Notes: generated by a model from the letters alone, not told the origin. Numbered from the stretch's first letter, positions 54,434 to 62,101 are shown. The stretch is DNA of 64,000 bases from Micromonospora ferruginea (GCF_013694245.2 NZ_CP059322.2:1856001-1920000), one strand, 5' to 3'. Made by a program: numbers and translations.

Positions 54434-54826
54434 ATGAGCGACGTCTCGGCGGCACTGGGTGTGCGCCTCTACCCGGACCTGGTCGAGCCCGGCGGTCTGG
54501 CCCCCGCGCTCGCGCAGACCGCCGCCGCCCACCAGCTCGACATCGGCCAGGTGTCCGCTCCCGAGCAGGGCCGCAGCCGGTTCACCTCCGCCGAGCTGAC
54601 CTCGCCGCGGGGCGTGGTCTGCGTCCACCTCGGTTCCCAGGCCCGCTACTTCATGATCGACCTGCGGGTCGACGGCGAGGTCGAGGCCCGCGGCGACGCC
54701 ACCGACCTGCTCCAGGTCGCGCAGGTGGCCGCCGCCTGGCGCGCCGGCACCACGCTCGCCGACCTCACCGCGCGTTTCCCGTTCATGGAGCAGATGAGGC
54801 GCCACCCGGTGACCCAGGCCGGTTAG
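54434..54826 (+). CDS. Hypothetical protein (possibly DUF6193-like)
   Basis: Cytoplasmic protein of 130 residues: LYPDLVEPGGLAPALAQTAA, GRSRFTSAELTSPRGVVCVH, YFMIDLRVDGEVEARGDATDLLQVAQVAAAWRAG and LADLTARFPFMEQM. It looks like a small alpha/beta fold, and the FPFMEQM ending resembles DUF6193 proteins annotated near natural-product genes, but I cannot confirm this. ATG at 54434 follows AAGTGGGAG. No functional partner nearby. Confidence 0.7.
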   Translation: MSDVSAALGVRLYPDLVEPGGLAPALAQTAAAHQLDIGQVSAPEQGRSRFTSAELTSPRGVVCVHLGSQARYFMIDLRVDGEVEARGDATDLLQVAQVAAAWRAGTTLADLTARFPFMEQMRRHPVTQAG

Positions 54827-55177
54827 GCCGGCTCCGGGTCTAGCGGTGGCGCTCGTCGCGGGATGCCGCGATGCTGCGCCGGTGACCGCTTCCGGCACGT
54901 TGTCGCTGCTCGAACCGGCGGTCCGACCCGCTCACGGCTGACGGGTGAGGCCGACCGCCGTCCGGTGATCCGCCGTCACTCGCCACCACCCGCGCTCCAC
55001 CCCGACCGGCCGTGACTGGAACGGTATCGGTCTGTCGCGGCCCGGCATGCGCCCATGGCGTTCCACCCGACGGTCTGGCGACCCGCCCGAGCGGCGCTCC
55101 CGACACCGCGCCCCGCCACCCCGGCGCCCATCCCCACCACCCTCCCACGAATGACCGCCGCCTCCCCGTGCCGCCGA
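54827..55177. other. Gene-free stretch before the rtcB leader
   Basis: About 350 bases without a supported gene. Frames on both strands lack domains. No strong promoter or hairpin stands out before the palindrome at 55178. Confidence 0.45.
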
Positions 55178-55235
55178 GTGATCAAGGAGTTGGCGTCGCC
55201 GGGGAGATCGACTGCGACGCGAACTCCTTGATCAC
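55178..55235. repeat. REP-like palindromic element, copy 3
   Basis: Arms of 22 bases, GTGATCAAGGAGTTGGCGTC (plus GC) and the inverted copy with one mismatch, around a 14-base loop. Same GATC-xxGGAGTT core as the elements at 12099 and 12276. Located upstream of the rtcB leader promoter. Confidence 0.75.
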
Positions 55236-55310
55236 CTGGCGTCGGGGCGGGGGTGCCGCAGGTCCGCGATCGACGAGGCGTCGGGGGTGGGAGCGGGCGG
55301 TGAAATCGCG

Positions 55311-55339
55311 TTGCTGTCGTGCGGGGGGCGGTCTTACCG
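55311..55339 (+). promoter_or_regulatory. Candidate rtcB promoter
   Basis: TTGCTG, 17 bases, TTACCG, followed by TTTAGGGG. Best promoter-like sequence upstream of the leader ORF; moderate match only. Confidence 0.4.
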
Positions 55340-55379
55340 TTTAGGGGCAACGCCGAACTGATCCACTGGGGAGTCCACC

Positions 55380-55490
55380 GTGTCGCAGCAGAATCGCAGC
55401 CGAGCCGAGCGGCCCTTGCCGCGCGTCGGCGCCCTGCTGCCCGAACCGGGCCGCAAGGCGTGTTCGCAATCAGGGTGGTGGCGCGTCTAG
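55380..55490 (+). CDS. 36-residue leader peptide with tandem Trp codons, upstream of rtcB
   Basis: Short ORF, GTG start preceded by GGGGAG at 55368-55373 (6-base spacing), ending QSGWWRV then TAG. The two Trp codons (33 and 34) sit four codons before stop, and rarer codons TCA, CAA, AAT and TTG occur. The peptide is Arg/Pro-rich and resembles no protein family I know. The stop is 22 bases before a terminator-like hairpin. This is the layout of an amino-acid attenuator leader peptide, but the next gene is rtcB, not a biosynthetic gene. Expression is inferred only. Confidence 0.5.
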   Translation: MSQQNRSRAERPLPRVGALLPEPGRKACSQSGWWRV

Positions 55491-55550
55491 CGCCGACGCG
55501 ACGATCTCGCGCGAACCGCCCGCCCCCAGACCGGAGCCGGGCGGTTCTTT
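55482..55550 (+). promoter_or_regulatory. Attenuator-like hairpins of the rtcB leader
   Basis: Three stems follow or overlap the leader ORF end: CGCGTC/GACGCG (55482-55500), CGCGA/TCGCG (55497-55511), which share bases and so exclude each other, and a terminator-like GAACCGCCCG/CGGGCGGTTC (55513-55547) followed by TTT. GGGTGG at the Trp codons (55473-55478) could also pair with CCGCCC in the terminator arm. Which state permits read-through cannot be told from sequence alone. Confidence 0.55.
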
Positions 55551-55565
55551 CGTCCGCCCGTCCCA

Positions 55566-55606
55566 GGCCGTCGAGACAACGGGCAGGGCTCGAGTCCCGT
55601 ACGGCC
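55566..55606 (+). other. tRNA-minihelix-like stem before rtcB
   Basis: GGCCGT...ACGGCC encloses ACGGG...CCCGT stacked directly beside it, with CTCGAGT in the loop, resembling an acceptor stem plus T-arm. No D or anticodon arm, so not a tRNA gene. Could be chance in GC-rich DNA. Confidence 0.3.
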
Positions 55607-55632
55607 ACCCCCCACGACACGAGGAGACCACG

Positions 55633-56832
55633 ATGGGTTTCACCCCGCTGGCCGGTACCCGGGCGCCGGTCCGGGTCTGGACCGACCCGTACGCGATCGA
55701 GGCGCAGGCGGCCCGGCAGCTGCGCAACATCGGCGCGCTGCCCTGGGTGCAGGGTGTCGCGGTGATGCCGGACGTGCACTTCGGCAAGGGCGCGACCGTC
55801 GGTTCGGTGATCGCCATGCGGCAGGCGGTGTCGCCGGCCGCGGTCGGCGTGGACATCGGCTGCGGCATGTCGGCGGTGCGTACCTCGCTCACCGCCGCCG
55901 ACCTGCCCGACGACCTCGCCCTGCTGCGCTCGGCGATCGAGGCGGCCATCCCGGTCGGCTTCGCGATGCGCGACGACGCGGTCGACCCGCGTCGGGTACG
56001 CGGGCTGGAGCAGGCCGGCTGGGACGACTTCTGGCGGCGGTTCGGCACGCTCGACCGGAGGGTGGCGCAGCTCGAGACGCGGGCCCGGCGCCAGCTCGGC
56101 ACGCTCGGCGGCGGTAACCACTTCATCGAGGTCTGCCTGGAGCAGGGCGGCCCGGACGACGGGCGGGTGTGGCTGATGCTGCACTCCGGTTCCCGCAACA
56201 TCGGCAAGGAGTTGGCCGAGCGGCACATGGCGGTGGCGCGCGGGCTGCCGCACAACACCGACCTGCCGGACCGGGATCTCGCGGTGTTCCTCGCCGGCAC
56301 GCCGGAGATGGACGCCTACCGGCGGGACCTGTGGTGGGCGCAGGAGTACGCGCGACGCAACCGGGCGGTCATGCTGGCCCTGCTCGGCCAGGTGGTCCGG
56401 GACGCGTTCCCGCAGGTGCGCTACGACGAGGCGATCTCGTGTCACCACAACTACGTGGCCGAGGAGACCTACGACGGGGTGGAGGTGCTGGTGACCCGCA
56501 AGGGTGCGATCCGGGCCGGCGCGGGCGACCTGGGCGTGATCCCCGGCTCGATGGGGACCGGCTCGTACGTCGTGCGCGGCAGGGGCAACCCGGATGCGTA
56601 CTGCTCCGCGTCGCACGGGGCGGGGCGGCGGATGTCGCGGGGGCAGGCGAAGCGGACGTTCAGCACGGCCGACCTGGCCGCGCAGACGGCCGGGGTGGAG
56701 TGCCGCAAGGACGCCGGGGTGGTCGACGAGATCCCCGGCGCCTACAAGGACATCACCGAGGTGATGGCCCAGCAGGACGACCTGGTCGAGGTGGTCGCGC
56801 ACCTCAAGCAGGTCGTCTGCGTGAAGGGCTGA
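55633..56832 (+). CDS. rtcB: RNA-splicing ligase RtcB
   Basis: GTP- and Mn2+-dependent ligase joining 2',3'-cyclic phosphate and 5'-OH RNA ends, for RNA repair. The 399-residue product has the family blocks: MPDVHFGKGATVGSV, GVDIGCGMSAVRT (metal Cys/Asp), LGTLGGGNHFIEV, MLHSGSRNIGKELAE, CHHNYVAEE (metal His), GSMGTGSYVV and SHGAGRRMSRGQAK, which includes the guanylylated His. ATG at 55633 follows ACGAGGAGACC. It is monocistronic here, without archease or RtcA nearby. The leader upstream suggests expression controlled by transcription attenuation. Confidence 0.96.
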   Translation: MGFTPLAGTRAPVRVWTDPYAIEAQAARQLRNIGALPWVQGVAVMPDVHFGKGATVGSVIAMRQAVSPAAVGVDIGCGMSAVRTSLTAADLPDDLALLRSAIEAAIPVGFAMRDDAVDPRRVRGLEQAGWDDFWRRFGTLDRRVAQLETRARRQLGTLGGGNHFIEVCLEQGGPDDGRVWLMLHSGSRNIGKELAERHMAVARGLPHNTDLPDRDLAVFLAGTPEMDAYRRDLWWAQEYARRNRAVMLALLGQVVRDAFPQVRYDEAISCHHNYVAEETYDGVEVLVTRKGAIRAGAGDLGVIPGSMGTGSYVVRGRGNPDAYCSASHGAGRRMSRGQAKRTFSTADLAAQTAGVECRKDAGVVDEIPGAYKDITEVMAQQDDLVEVVAHLKQVVCVKG

Positions 56833-56836
56833 GGCG

Positions 56837-56863
56837 GGGCCGGCGTCGAGGGGGCGCCGGCCC
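56837..56863. terminator. Hairpin between convergent rtcB and small membrane gene
   Basis: GGGCCGGCG and CGCCGGCCC form a perfect 9-bp stem in the 30-base gap between the two stops. Confidence 0.75.
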
Positions 56864-57027
56864 TACCGGGTACGACGGGAGAGGCGCACGGCGACGGCGA
56901 CCGCGCCGATGACGAACAGGGCGGAAAGGAGTTGGAGGCCGGGGGAGTCGTCGGTTTCCCCGTACACGAATCCGGCGACGCCGAGCGCGACGGCGAGGAC
57001 GACGACGGCGGCGGGCAGGTGTCTCAT
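56863..57027 (-). CDS. Small two-helix membrane protein
   Basis: A 54-residue protein with two hydrophobic helices (AAVVVLAVALGVAGFVYG and LLSALFVIGAVAVAVRL) joined by ETDDSPGLQ, ending in RRTR. ATG at 57027 has a strong CGAGGAGAA ribosome site and overlaps the end of the HTH gene by four bases (ATGA), so it is the third gene of the DUF2975 operon. Function unknown; presumably works with the DUF2975 protein at the membrane. Confidence 0.75.
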   Translation of the reverse strand: MRHLPAAVVVLAVALGVAGFVYGETDDSPGLQLLSALFVIGAVAVAVRLSRRTR

Positions 57028-57248
57028 CGGTTCTCCTCGTTCTCGTCGGCGACCCACTCGAGCAGGTCGCCGGGTTGGCAGTCGAGGACCCGGCACATCG
57101 CCTCCAGGGTGCTGAACCGGACGGCCTTGGCGCGGCCGTTCTTCAGCACGGCGACGTTGGCCGGGGTGAGCCCGACGCGTTCGGCGAACTCGCCGACGCT
57201 CATCTTGCGCTTGGCCAGTTCGACGTCGATGCGCACGACGATGGGCAT
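57024..57248 (-). CDS. Small HTH (XRE/YozG-like) transcriptional regulator
   Basis: DNA-binding protein of 74 residues made almost only of a Cro/CI-type helix-turn-helix: MSVGEFAERVGLTPANVAVLKNGRAKAVRFSTLEAMCRVLDCQPGDLLEW. This short form is the usual companion of DUF2975 membrane proteins. The start abuts the DUF2975 stop (57248). Likely autoregulates the operon at the CGATA repeats in the promoter. Confidence 0.92.
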   Translation of the reverse strand: MPIVVRIDVELAKRKMSVGEFAERVGLTPANVAVLKNGRAKAVRFSTLEAMCRVLDCQPGDLLEWVADENEENR

Positions 57249-57727
57249 CAGATCACCGCTTCCATGTCGGTGCGCAGCGTGGTGGCCTGCCGCAGCAGGG
57301 CGCGCATCACGACCATCAGCAGCCCCAGCACGCTGACCCCGGTGCTGAGCAGGAAGAGCAGCAGCGGCAGGCCGGGGTCGTCGGCGTGGAACCCGACCCA
57401 GAGGAAGACGCCCACCAGGCTCGCCCAGCCGGCGGCGATCGCCCAGACGATGCCGTCGACCCAGGCCAGGGACGCCTCGGTGAAGATCCGATCATGTTTG
57501 ACCAGAGTGAGGAGTTGCCAGGTGCACACGATCACCACCTGTACGCAGAGCACCCAGAACACTGTGACCGCGGTGGCCGGCCACCGCAGGTACGCGTCGT
57601 CCGGGTTCTCCCGGGCCATGTGCGCGAACTGCCCGGGCAGCGACATCGTCTGGAACAGCACCAGGATCCCGAACAGCAGGACGAGGAAGGCGCGGAGTGC
57701 CGTCACGGCGCGCTCGGTAGTCAACAT
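57248..57727 (-). CDS. DUF2975 membrane protein
   Basis: Membrane protein of 159 residues with four TM helices (FLVLLFGILVLFQT, WPATAVTVFWVLCVQVVIVCTW, VDGIVWAIAAGWASLVGVFLWVGF and LPLLLFLLSTGVSVLGLLMVV) and the conserved HDRIFTEASLAWVDGI loop of DUF2975. First gene of a three-gene operon with the HTH regulator. The promoter -10 ends six bases before the ATG, so the mRNA is probably leaderless. Function unknown; DUF2975/HTH pairs are thought to be self-regulating membrane modules. Confidence 0.9.
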   Translation of the reverse strand: MLTTERAVTALRAFLVLLFGILVLFQTMSLPGQFAHMARENPDDAYLRWPATAVTVFWVLCVQVVIVCTWQLLTLVKHDRIFTEASLAWVDGIVWAIAAGWASLVGVFLWVGFHADDPGLPLLLFLLSTGVSVLGLLMVVMRALLRQATTLRTDMEAVI

Positions 57728-57733
57728 ATATCG

Positions 57734-57762
57734 ACTATCGCTCTCAACCTATCGAAAGTCAA
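57734..57762 (-). promoter_or_regulatory. Promoter with CGATA repeats, probably leaderless start
   Basis: On the minus strand TTGACT, 17 bases, GATAGT. CGATA occurs three times: in the spacer, in the -10, and just downstream (57755-57730), spaced for binding of the small HTH protein. The start codon is six bases from the -10. Confidence 0.65.
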
Positions 57763-57773
57763 TCGTTTCACGG

Positions 57774-58682
57774 TCACCCGGTTGACGTCAGCGTGACCGG
57801 GACGCGCACCACGTCCATCCGGGAGCCGTCACGCGCCGACACCTGGAACACCTCCACGACGCCGCCGCCGGGCGCCACGCCCCGGTAGCGGACGGTCAGC
57901 CGGTAGGCGCCCCGGCAGCCGGAGCCGCAGGAGGCGGTGGTGAACGCGGCGCCGACCTGCCGGCCCGCCGCGTCCAGCACCCGCGCGCTCACCGTCGCCT
58001 CGTACACGTCGGCGGTGCCGGTGACGGTGACCGGGCTGCCGACGTGCTCGCCGATCACCGGGGCCGTCACCACGATCGCGGGCAGCAGGTCGGCGTAGTC
58101 GTCCCGCCCGGTCGCCGCGCCGGCCGGGGCGAAGGCCACCCGCCGGACGGTGGGGAACTGGGTGAGCGTCCAGACCACCTGGGCGCGGCGCGTCCGGGCG
58201 GCGACGGTCCCGCCGGCGTCGAACCCGGCCGGCGGGACCAGGGTCGCGACGCCGTCGGCGATCCGGGTCACCCGCGTGCCGGCCGGGACCAGGGTGGTCA
58301 GGCCGGTCGCGCTCTCCGCCGCCGACGGGCCGGCGGCCAGCGCGTCGAGCGCCAGGTGGGACGTGGCCACGGTGGCGGGAAGCGCGCGCCGGGTCGGTGC
58401 CAGCCGGCCGGCCCGGACGAACCAGAGCTGCACGCTCACCGTGCCGACCGGCTCGCGCGACGCGGCGGCCGGCGTACCCGAGCCGGTCGGCGTCCCGGCG
58501 GTCGCGGCGCGGCTCGACGGCGACGCCGGCACGGGCGCCCCCGTCGACGGGCCGGCGCCGGCCGGCACGGTGGCGCTGGTGGACGGTGCGACCGGCGCCG
58601 GCCCGAGCGAGCCGGTACGCGGCGGGGCGCACCCGCCGGCGACCAGCAGCAGCGCGGCGAGCGGCGGGATCAGGCGTCGCAT
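57774..58682 (-). CDS. GerMN-domain lipoprotein (LpqB/Gmad2-like)
   Basis: Exported lipoprotein of 302 residues; lipobox LLVAGGC. After a Ser/Thr/Ala/Pro spacer there is a GerMN-type domain (VSVQLWFVRAGRLAPTRRALP, LAAGPSAAESATGLTTLVPAGTRV, VVWTLTQFPTVRRVAFAP) and a C-terminal Gmad2-like beta-sandwich (VTAPVIGEHVGSPVTVTGTADVYEATVSARV with a Cys pair). ATG at 58682 overlaps the kinase end by 13 bases. By analogy with LpqB beside MtrAB it may tune the kinase from outside the membrane. Confidence 0.88.
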   Translation of the reverse strand: MRRLIPPLAALLLVAGGCAPPRTGSLGPAPVAPSTSATVPAGAGPSTGAPVPASPSSRAATAGTPTGSGTPAAASREPVGTVSVQLWFVRAGRLAPTRRALPATVATSHLALDALAAGPSAAESATGLTTLVPAGTRVTRIADGVATLVPPAGFDAGGTVAARTRRAQVVWTLTQFPTVRRVAFAPAGAATGRDDYADLLPAIVVTAPVIGEHVGSPVTVTGTADVYEATVSARVLDAAGRQVGAAFTTASCGSGCRGAYRLTVRYRGVAPGGGVVEVFQVSARDGSRMDVVRVPVTLTSTG

Positions 58683-60058
58683 CGGTCGCCCCCGGCGTCG
58701 AGCGGCAGAGTCAACCGGAAGCGGGTGCCCCGCCCCACCTCGCTGGTCACGTCGAGGTGACCGCCGAGCAGTCCGGCGTTCTCCCGGGCGATGGCCAGCC
58801 CGAGCCCGCTGCCCGGCCCGGTGCGCGCCGGGTCGACCTTGTGGAACCGGTCGAAGACGTGGGCCAGGTGCGCGGCGGGGATGCCCGGACCGCGGTCGGC
58901 GACGTCGACCACCAGCGCGGTGTCGGTGCGCCGGACCGCGACGACGAGCCGGCCGCCACCGTGCTCGACCCCGTTGGTCACCAGGTTCGTCAGGATCCGC
59001 TCCAGCCGGCGCGGATCCGTCACCACCGGCGACACGTCGTCGGCCACCGTGACGCGGGCGCCCGGCGCGTCGGCGGTGATCCGCCGCACCAGCGCCGCGA
59101 CGTCCACCGGCCGGGTGGCGAGCGCCTCGCGCCCGGCGTCTAGGCGGGAGATCTCCATCAGATCCTCGACCAGCCGGCGCAGCCGGACCACGTCGGCCAC
59201 GAGCAGCTCGGCCGCCCGCCGCGCGTCGGCGGGGAGGGCGTCGATCCCGTCGGCGAGCAGCGAGGCCGCCGCCACCAGGGCGGTGACCGGGGTACGCAGC
59301 TCGTGCGCCACGTCGGCGGTGAACCGCCGCTCCCGGGCCTGCGCCCGCGACAGCGCCTCGATCTTGGCCTCCAGCGCCTCGGCCATCTCGTTGAAGGACA
59401 CCGCCCAGGCGCTGAACTCGTCGCGGCCACGCACCGGCAGCCGGGTGCCCAGCAGCCCCTCGGCCACCGCCCGGGCGGCCCGGCTGGCCCGGCCGACGGG
59501 TTCCAGGGTGCGGCGCGCCAGCGCGTTGCCCACCGCGGCGGCGACCAGCACCACCACCACCCACCCCACCACCGAGGCGGTACGCAGCGGGGCCAGGGCG
59601 TCGACCACGTCGTCCTCGACGGTCACCACGTACAGCTCGGCGGTGGAGCCGGGGATCCGGCCCCCGACGACCAGCAGCCGCGGCCGGCCGGAGGTGCGCT
59701 GGAAGCCGAGCTGCCCGGCGGCGACGGCGGCGCGCAGGTCCCGGCCGGGCACGGGCGCGTACCGGGGGTCGGACGCCCAGGAGCCGCCGGCGACCAGCAG
59801 CACGTGCCGGCCCGACTCCTCGAAGCCGGCCAGCAGGTCGGTGCGGCGGGTCTCGGTCAGCGGCAGGAACTGCGCGGCGACCAGGAGTTGGTAGCGGGCG
59901 TCGGCGGCGGCGCGTTGCAGTGAACCGTCGAACCGGGCCTGCCGCAGCATGAGGTAGGAGCCACCGGCCAGCGCCCCCGCGGACAGGCCGGCGACCAGCA
60001 CGAACGCGACGACCAGCCGGCGCCGGAGCCGTCCGGGTGCGACGCCGCCGGCCGCCAC
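58670..60058 (-). CDS. Sensor histidine kinase, OmpR-system (MtrB-like)
   Basis: Membrane kinase of 462 residues: TM1 (LVVAFVLVAGLSAGALAGG), an extracytoplasmic sensor (about 40-160), TM2 (VVGWVVVVLVAAAVGNAL), HAMP, HisKA with RRFTADVAHELRTPVTALV (phospho-His), and HATPase_c (RILTNLVTNGVEHGGG, DRGPGIPAAHLAHVFDRF, GSGLGLAIARENAGLL). Seven bases separate it from the regulator upstream and it overlaps the lipoprotein gene. The three-gene order regulator-kinase-GerMN lipoprotein parallels mtrA-mtrB-lpqB, but this is probably an additional paralogous system. Confidence 0.93.
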   Translation of the reverse strand: MAAGGVAPGRLRRRLVVAFVLVAGLSAGALAGGSYLMLRQARFDGSLQRAAADARYQLLVAAQFLPLTETRRTDLLAGFEESGRHVLLVAGGSWASDPRYAPVPGRDLRAAVAAGQLGFQRTSGRPRLLVVGGRIPGSTAELYVVTVEDDVVDALAPLRTASVVGWVVVVLVAAAVGNALARRTLEPVGRASRAARAVAEGLLGTRLPVRGRDEFSAWAVSFNEMAEALEAKIEALSRAQARERRFTADVAHELRTPVTALVAAASLLADGIDALPADARRAAELLVADVVRLRRLVEDLMEISRLDAGREALATRPVDVAALVRRITADAPGARVTVADDVSPVVTDPRRLERILTNLVTNGVEHGGGRLVVAVRRTDTALVVDVADRGPGIPAAHLAHVFDRFHKVDPARTGPGSGLGLAIARENAGLLGGHLDVTSEVGRGTRFRLTLPLDAGGDRCDA

Positions 60059-60065
60059 GGCCCGC

Positions 60066-60752
60066 TCACCCCGTCGCCAGCTTGTAGCCGGCGCCGCGAA
60101 CCGTGCGGATCAGCGCCGGCGCGTGCGGGTCGGCCTCCACCTTGGCGCGCAGGCGCTGCACGGCCACGTCGACCAGCCGGGAGTCGCCGAGGTGGTCGTA
60201 CCCCCAGACCCGGTGCAGCAGCAGTTCGCGGGTGAACACCTGGCCGGGGCGCCGGGCCAGCTCCAGCAGCAGCCGGAACTCGGTGGCGGTGAGGGGCAGC
60301 TCGCGGCCGTCCCGGCGGGCCACGAAACGCGCCGGGTCGATCTCCAGCGGCCCGACGGTCACGGTGGCCTCGGCCGCCGGCGGGACGGCGCGACGGAGCA
60401 CGGCGCGCACCCGGGCGACCAGTTCCGGCAGGTCGAACGGCTTGCGGAGGTAGTCGTCGGCGCCGCACTCCAGACCGACCACCACGTCGATGGTGTCGGT
60501 GCGGGCGGTGACCATGAGGATCGGCACCCGGCTGGTGCGCCTGATCTCCCGGCACACCTCGAAGCCGTCCAGCCCGGGCAGCATCACGTCGAGCACGACG
60601 AGGTCGACCGGGCCCGCCCGCCAGACGGCGAGGGCGGCCGGACCGTCGGCGGCGGTGGTCACCCGGAACCCGGCACGGCGCAGGCCGAGAGCCGACACCT
60701 CCCGGATGGAGGCGTCGTCCTCGACGACCAGCACGCGGCCCTCCACGATCAC
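60066..60752 (-). CDS. Response regulator, OmpR/PhoB family
   Basis: DNA-binding partner of the adjacent kinase, 228 residues. Receiver: VVEDDASIREV, phospho-Asp in LVVLDVMLPGLDGFEV, Thr/Ala in LMVTARTD, Lys in DYLRKPFDLPELVARV. Winged helix: LPLTATEFRLLLELARRPGQVFTRELLLHRVWGYD and VDVAVQRLRAKVE, RTVRGAGYKL. GTG at 60752; GTG 60746 is possible. First gene of the three-gene operon. Confidence 0.94.
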   Translation of the reverse strand: MIVEGRVLVVEDDASIREVSALGLRRAGFRVTTAADGPAALAVWRAGPVDLVVLDVMLPGLDGFEVCREIRRTSRVPILMVTARTDTIDVVVGLECGADDYLRKPFDLPELVARVRAVLRRAVPPAAEATVTVGPLEIDPARFVARRDGRELPLTATEFRLLLELARRPGQVFTRELLLHRVWGYDHLGDSRLVDVAVQRLRAKVEADPHAPALIRTVRGAGYKLATG

Positions 60753-60797
60753 CCAGCGTAATCCGGTGGGTCCCCGGACGGCGTGGGCGGATCGGAC

Positions 60798-60829
60798 GGT
60801 GACGAGGGGCCGGTCGGCCCCTCGTCACC
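60798..60829 (-). terminator. Hairpin terminator after the AMIN-like gene
   Basis: GGTGACGAGGGGCC and its exact complement form a 14-bp stem with a 4-base loop, just beyond the stop of the minus-strand AMIN-like gene and upstream of the regulator gene. Confidence 0.8.
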
Positions 60830-60841
60830 TCCGGCGACGTG

Positions 60842-61396
60842 TCACGCCTGCCACTGGTGGGCCACGTCGAGCACGATCCGGCTGTGCGTGCCGGGGCCGC
60901 TGAGCACGAGGACGCGGAACGGCAGTTGGGCGCGCACGCCCGTCGCGAACGTGGTGTAGCCCTCGAAGCTGCCGCCGAAGACCACGTCACGCGCCGTCCG
61001 GGCGCCCAGCACGACCGCGGCGTGCTCGCCCACGCGGTAGGGCACGGTCGCCACGTGCCCACCGTCGTACGCGGGCGCCCGCAACGACACCGACAGCAGC
61101 GCGCCGCCGGCGGTGTACGGGCTCAGCGCCAGGCCCTGCCCCTCCGTGTACGTCTCGCCGTAGGCGACGGAGTAGCCGCTCACCGGCCCGGCGAACTCGA
61201 AGACCACCCGGTCCCAGCAGTCCTGCCGCTCGGTGCGCACGTCGACGAGCGGCGCGGTGCTCAGCGCCCCGGCCGCCTTGGCCGTGCTGCCCCAGGTGAT
61301 CCCGCAGTAGGGCGCCGCCGCGCTCGCGCCGCTCACGCCGGCGACCAGGCCGCCGAGCAGGACGACGAGCGCCAGCAGTGTCCGTCCGATCCTCAT
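60842..61396 (-). CDS. Secreted AMIN-like domain protein
   Basis: Exported protein of 184 residues. Signal peptide (MRIGRTLLALVVLLGGLVAG, cleavage near SGASAAA), then an AMIN-like beta domain: YCGITWGSTAK, VDVRTERQDCWDRVVFEFAG, VSGYSVAYG, LRAPAYDGGHVATVPYRVG and the C-terminal THSRIVLDVAHQW. The two Cys probably pair. AMIN-type domains bind peptidoglycan. I start at ATG 61396, five bases after GGGAGG; ATG 61399 is adjacent. Monocistronic. Confidence 0.85.
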   Translation of the reverse strand: MRIGRTLLALVVLLGGLVAGVSGASAAAPYCGITWGSTAKAAGALSTAPLVDVRTERQDCWDRVVFEFAGPVSGYSVAYGETYTEGQGLALSPYTAGGALLSVSLRAPAYDGGHVATVPYRVGEHAAVVLGARTARDVVFGGSFEGYTTFATGVRAQLPFRVLVLSGPGTHSRIVLDVAHQWQA

Positions 61397-61507
61397 CATG
61401 ACCTCCCGTGTGCCGGGGACCCCGTCCGGTGTCCCTGGCCCGACGGTCGACCCGCTGGGCAACAGCGGTTTCGCCGTGGCGTAACCGCCGGGTAACAGCC
61501 GGGCGGG

Positions 61508-62101
61508 TCAGTCGTACACCGGATGCTCGGCCTGGAAGGCCAGCCGGTGGTCCGCGCCGGCGGCCAGCTCGGCGAGCACGTCGTCGAGGTCCAGGAACGT
61601 CTGCCACGGCTCCTGCCCGGTGATGCCGGCGAGCCGGTCCACCACGAGCTGCTCCAGGTCGGCGACCCGGCGGCCCTTCCACACCTTGTCGGCGAGGCTG
61701 ACCAGCAGGTCCTCCAACTGCACGCCGGGGGAGCGCCAGGCGGCGTGGGTGACGGCGAAGCGGGCCCGTTCCTCGGGCACGCCGAAGCGCAGCAGCAACT
61801 GGTAGCCGGCCTCCTCGTGCGCCGAACCGGGCCCGGTCAGCTCGGCCGGGTGCTCGACCTTGCCGAGGTCGTGCACCGCGGCGCCGAACAGCACCGCCTG
61901 CCGGTCGAACGGGACCGCGCCGAAGCGGTCGGCGAACGCGGCGGTCAGGCGCCAGGCCACGTCGTGCACCAGCCGCAGGTGCGCGCCGAGCCGGGGCGGC
62001 GCGGCGAGCGCGTCCAGCAACTCGACCGCCACCCCGGGCAGCGGGAGCACCGGCGGGTCACCCGGGTCGGTCAGGGCACGGCGCAGCGCGTCGGAGGTCA
62101 C
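61508..62101 (-). CDS. HD-domain phosphohydrolase family protein
   Basis: Cytoplasmic metal-dependent phosphohydrolase of 197 residues. HD motifs: HLRLVHDVAWRLTAAF (first His), FGAAVHDLGKVEHPAEL (His-Asp pair), GSAHEEAGYQLLLRFG and VTHAAW (further metal His), and LADKVWKGRR. Similar HD proteins are annotated as phosphohydrolases; the substrate is unknown. ATG at 62101. Divergent from the propeller gene at 62241. Confidence 0.87.
   Translation of the reverse strand: MTSDALRRALTDPGDPPVLPLPGVAVELLDALAAPPRLGAHLRLVHDVAWRLTAAFADRFGAVPFDRQAVLFGAAVHDLGKVEHPAELTGPGSAHEEAGYQLLLRFGVPEERARFAVTHAAWRSPGVQLEDLLVSLADKVWKGRRVADLEQLVVDRLAGITGQEPWQTFLDLDDVLAELAAGADHRLAFQAEHPVYD

Noticed and set aside
55566..55606. 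A tRNA gene before rtcB
   Set aside because: Only an acceptor/T-arm-like stem exists; no D-arm, anticodon arm or proper length.
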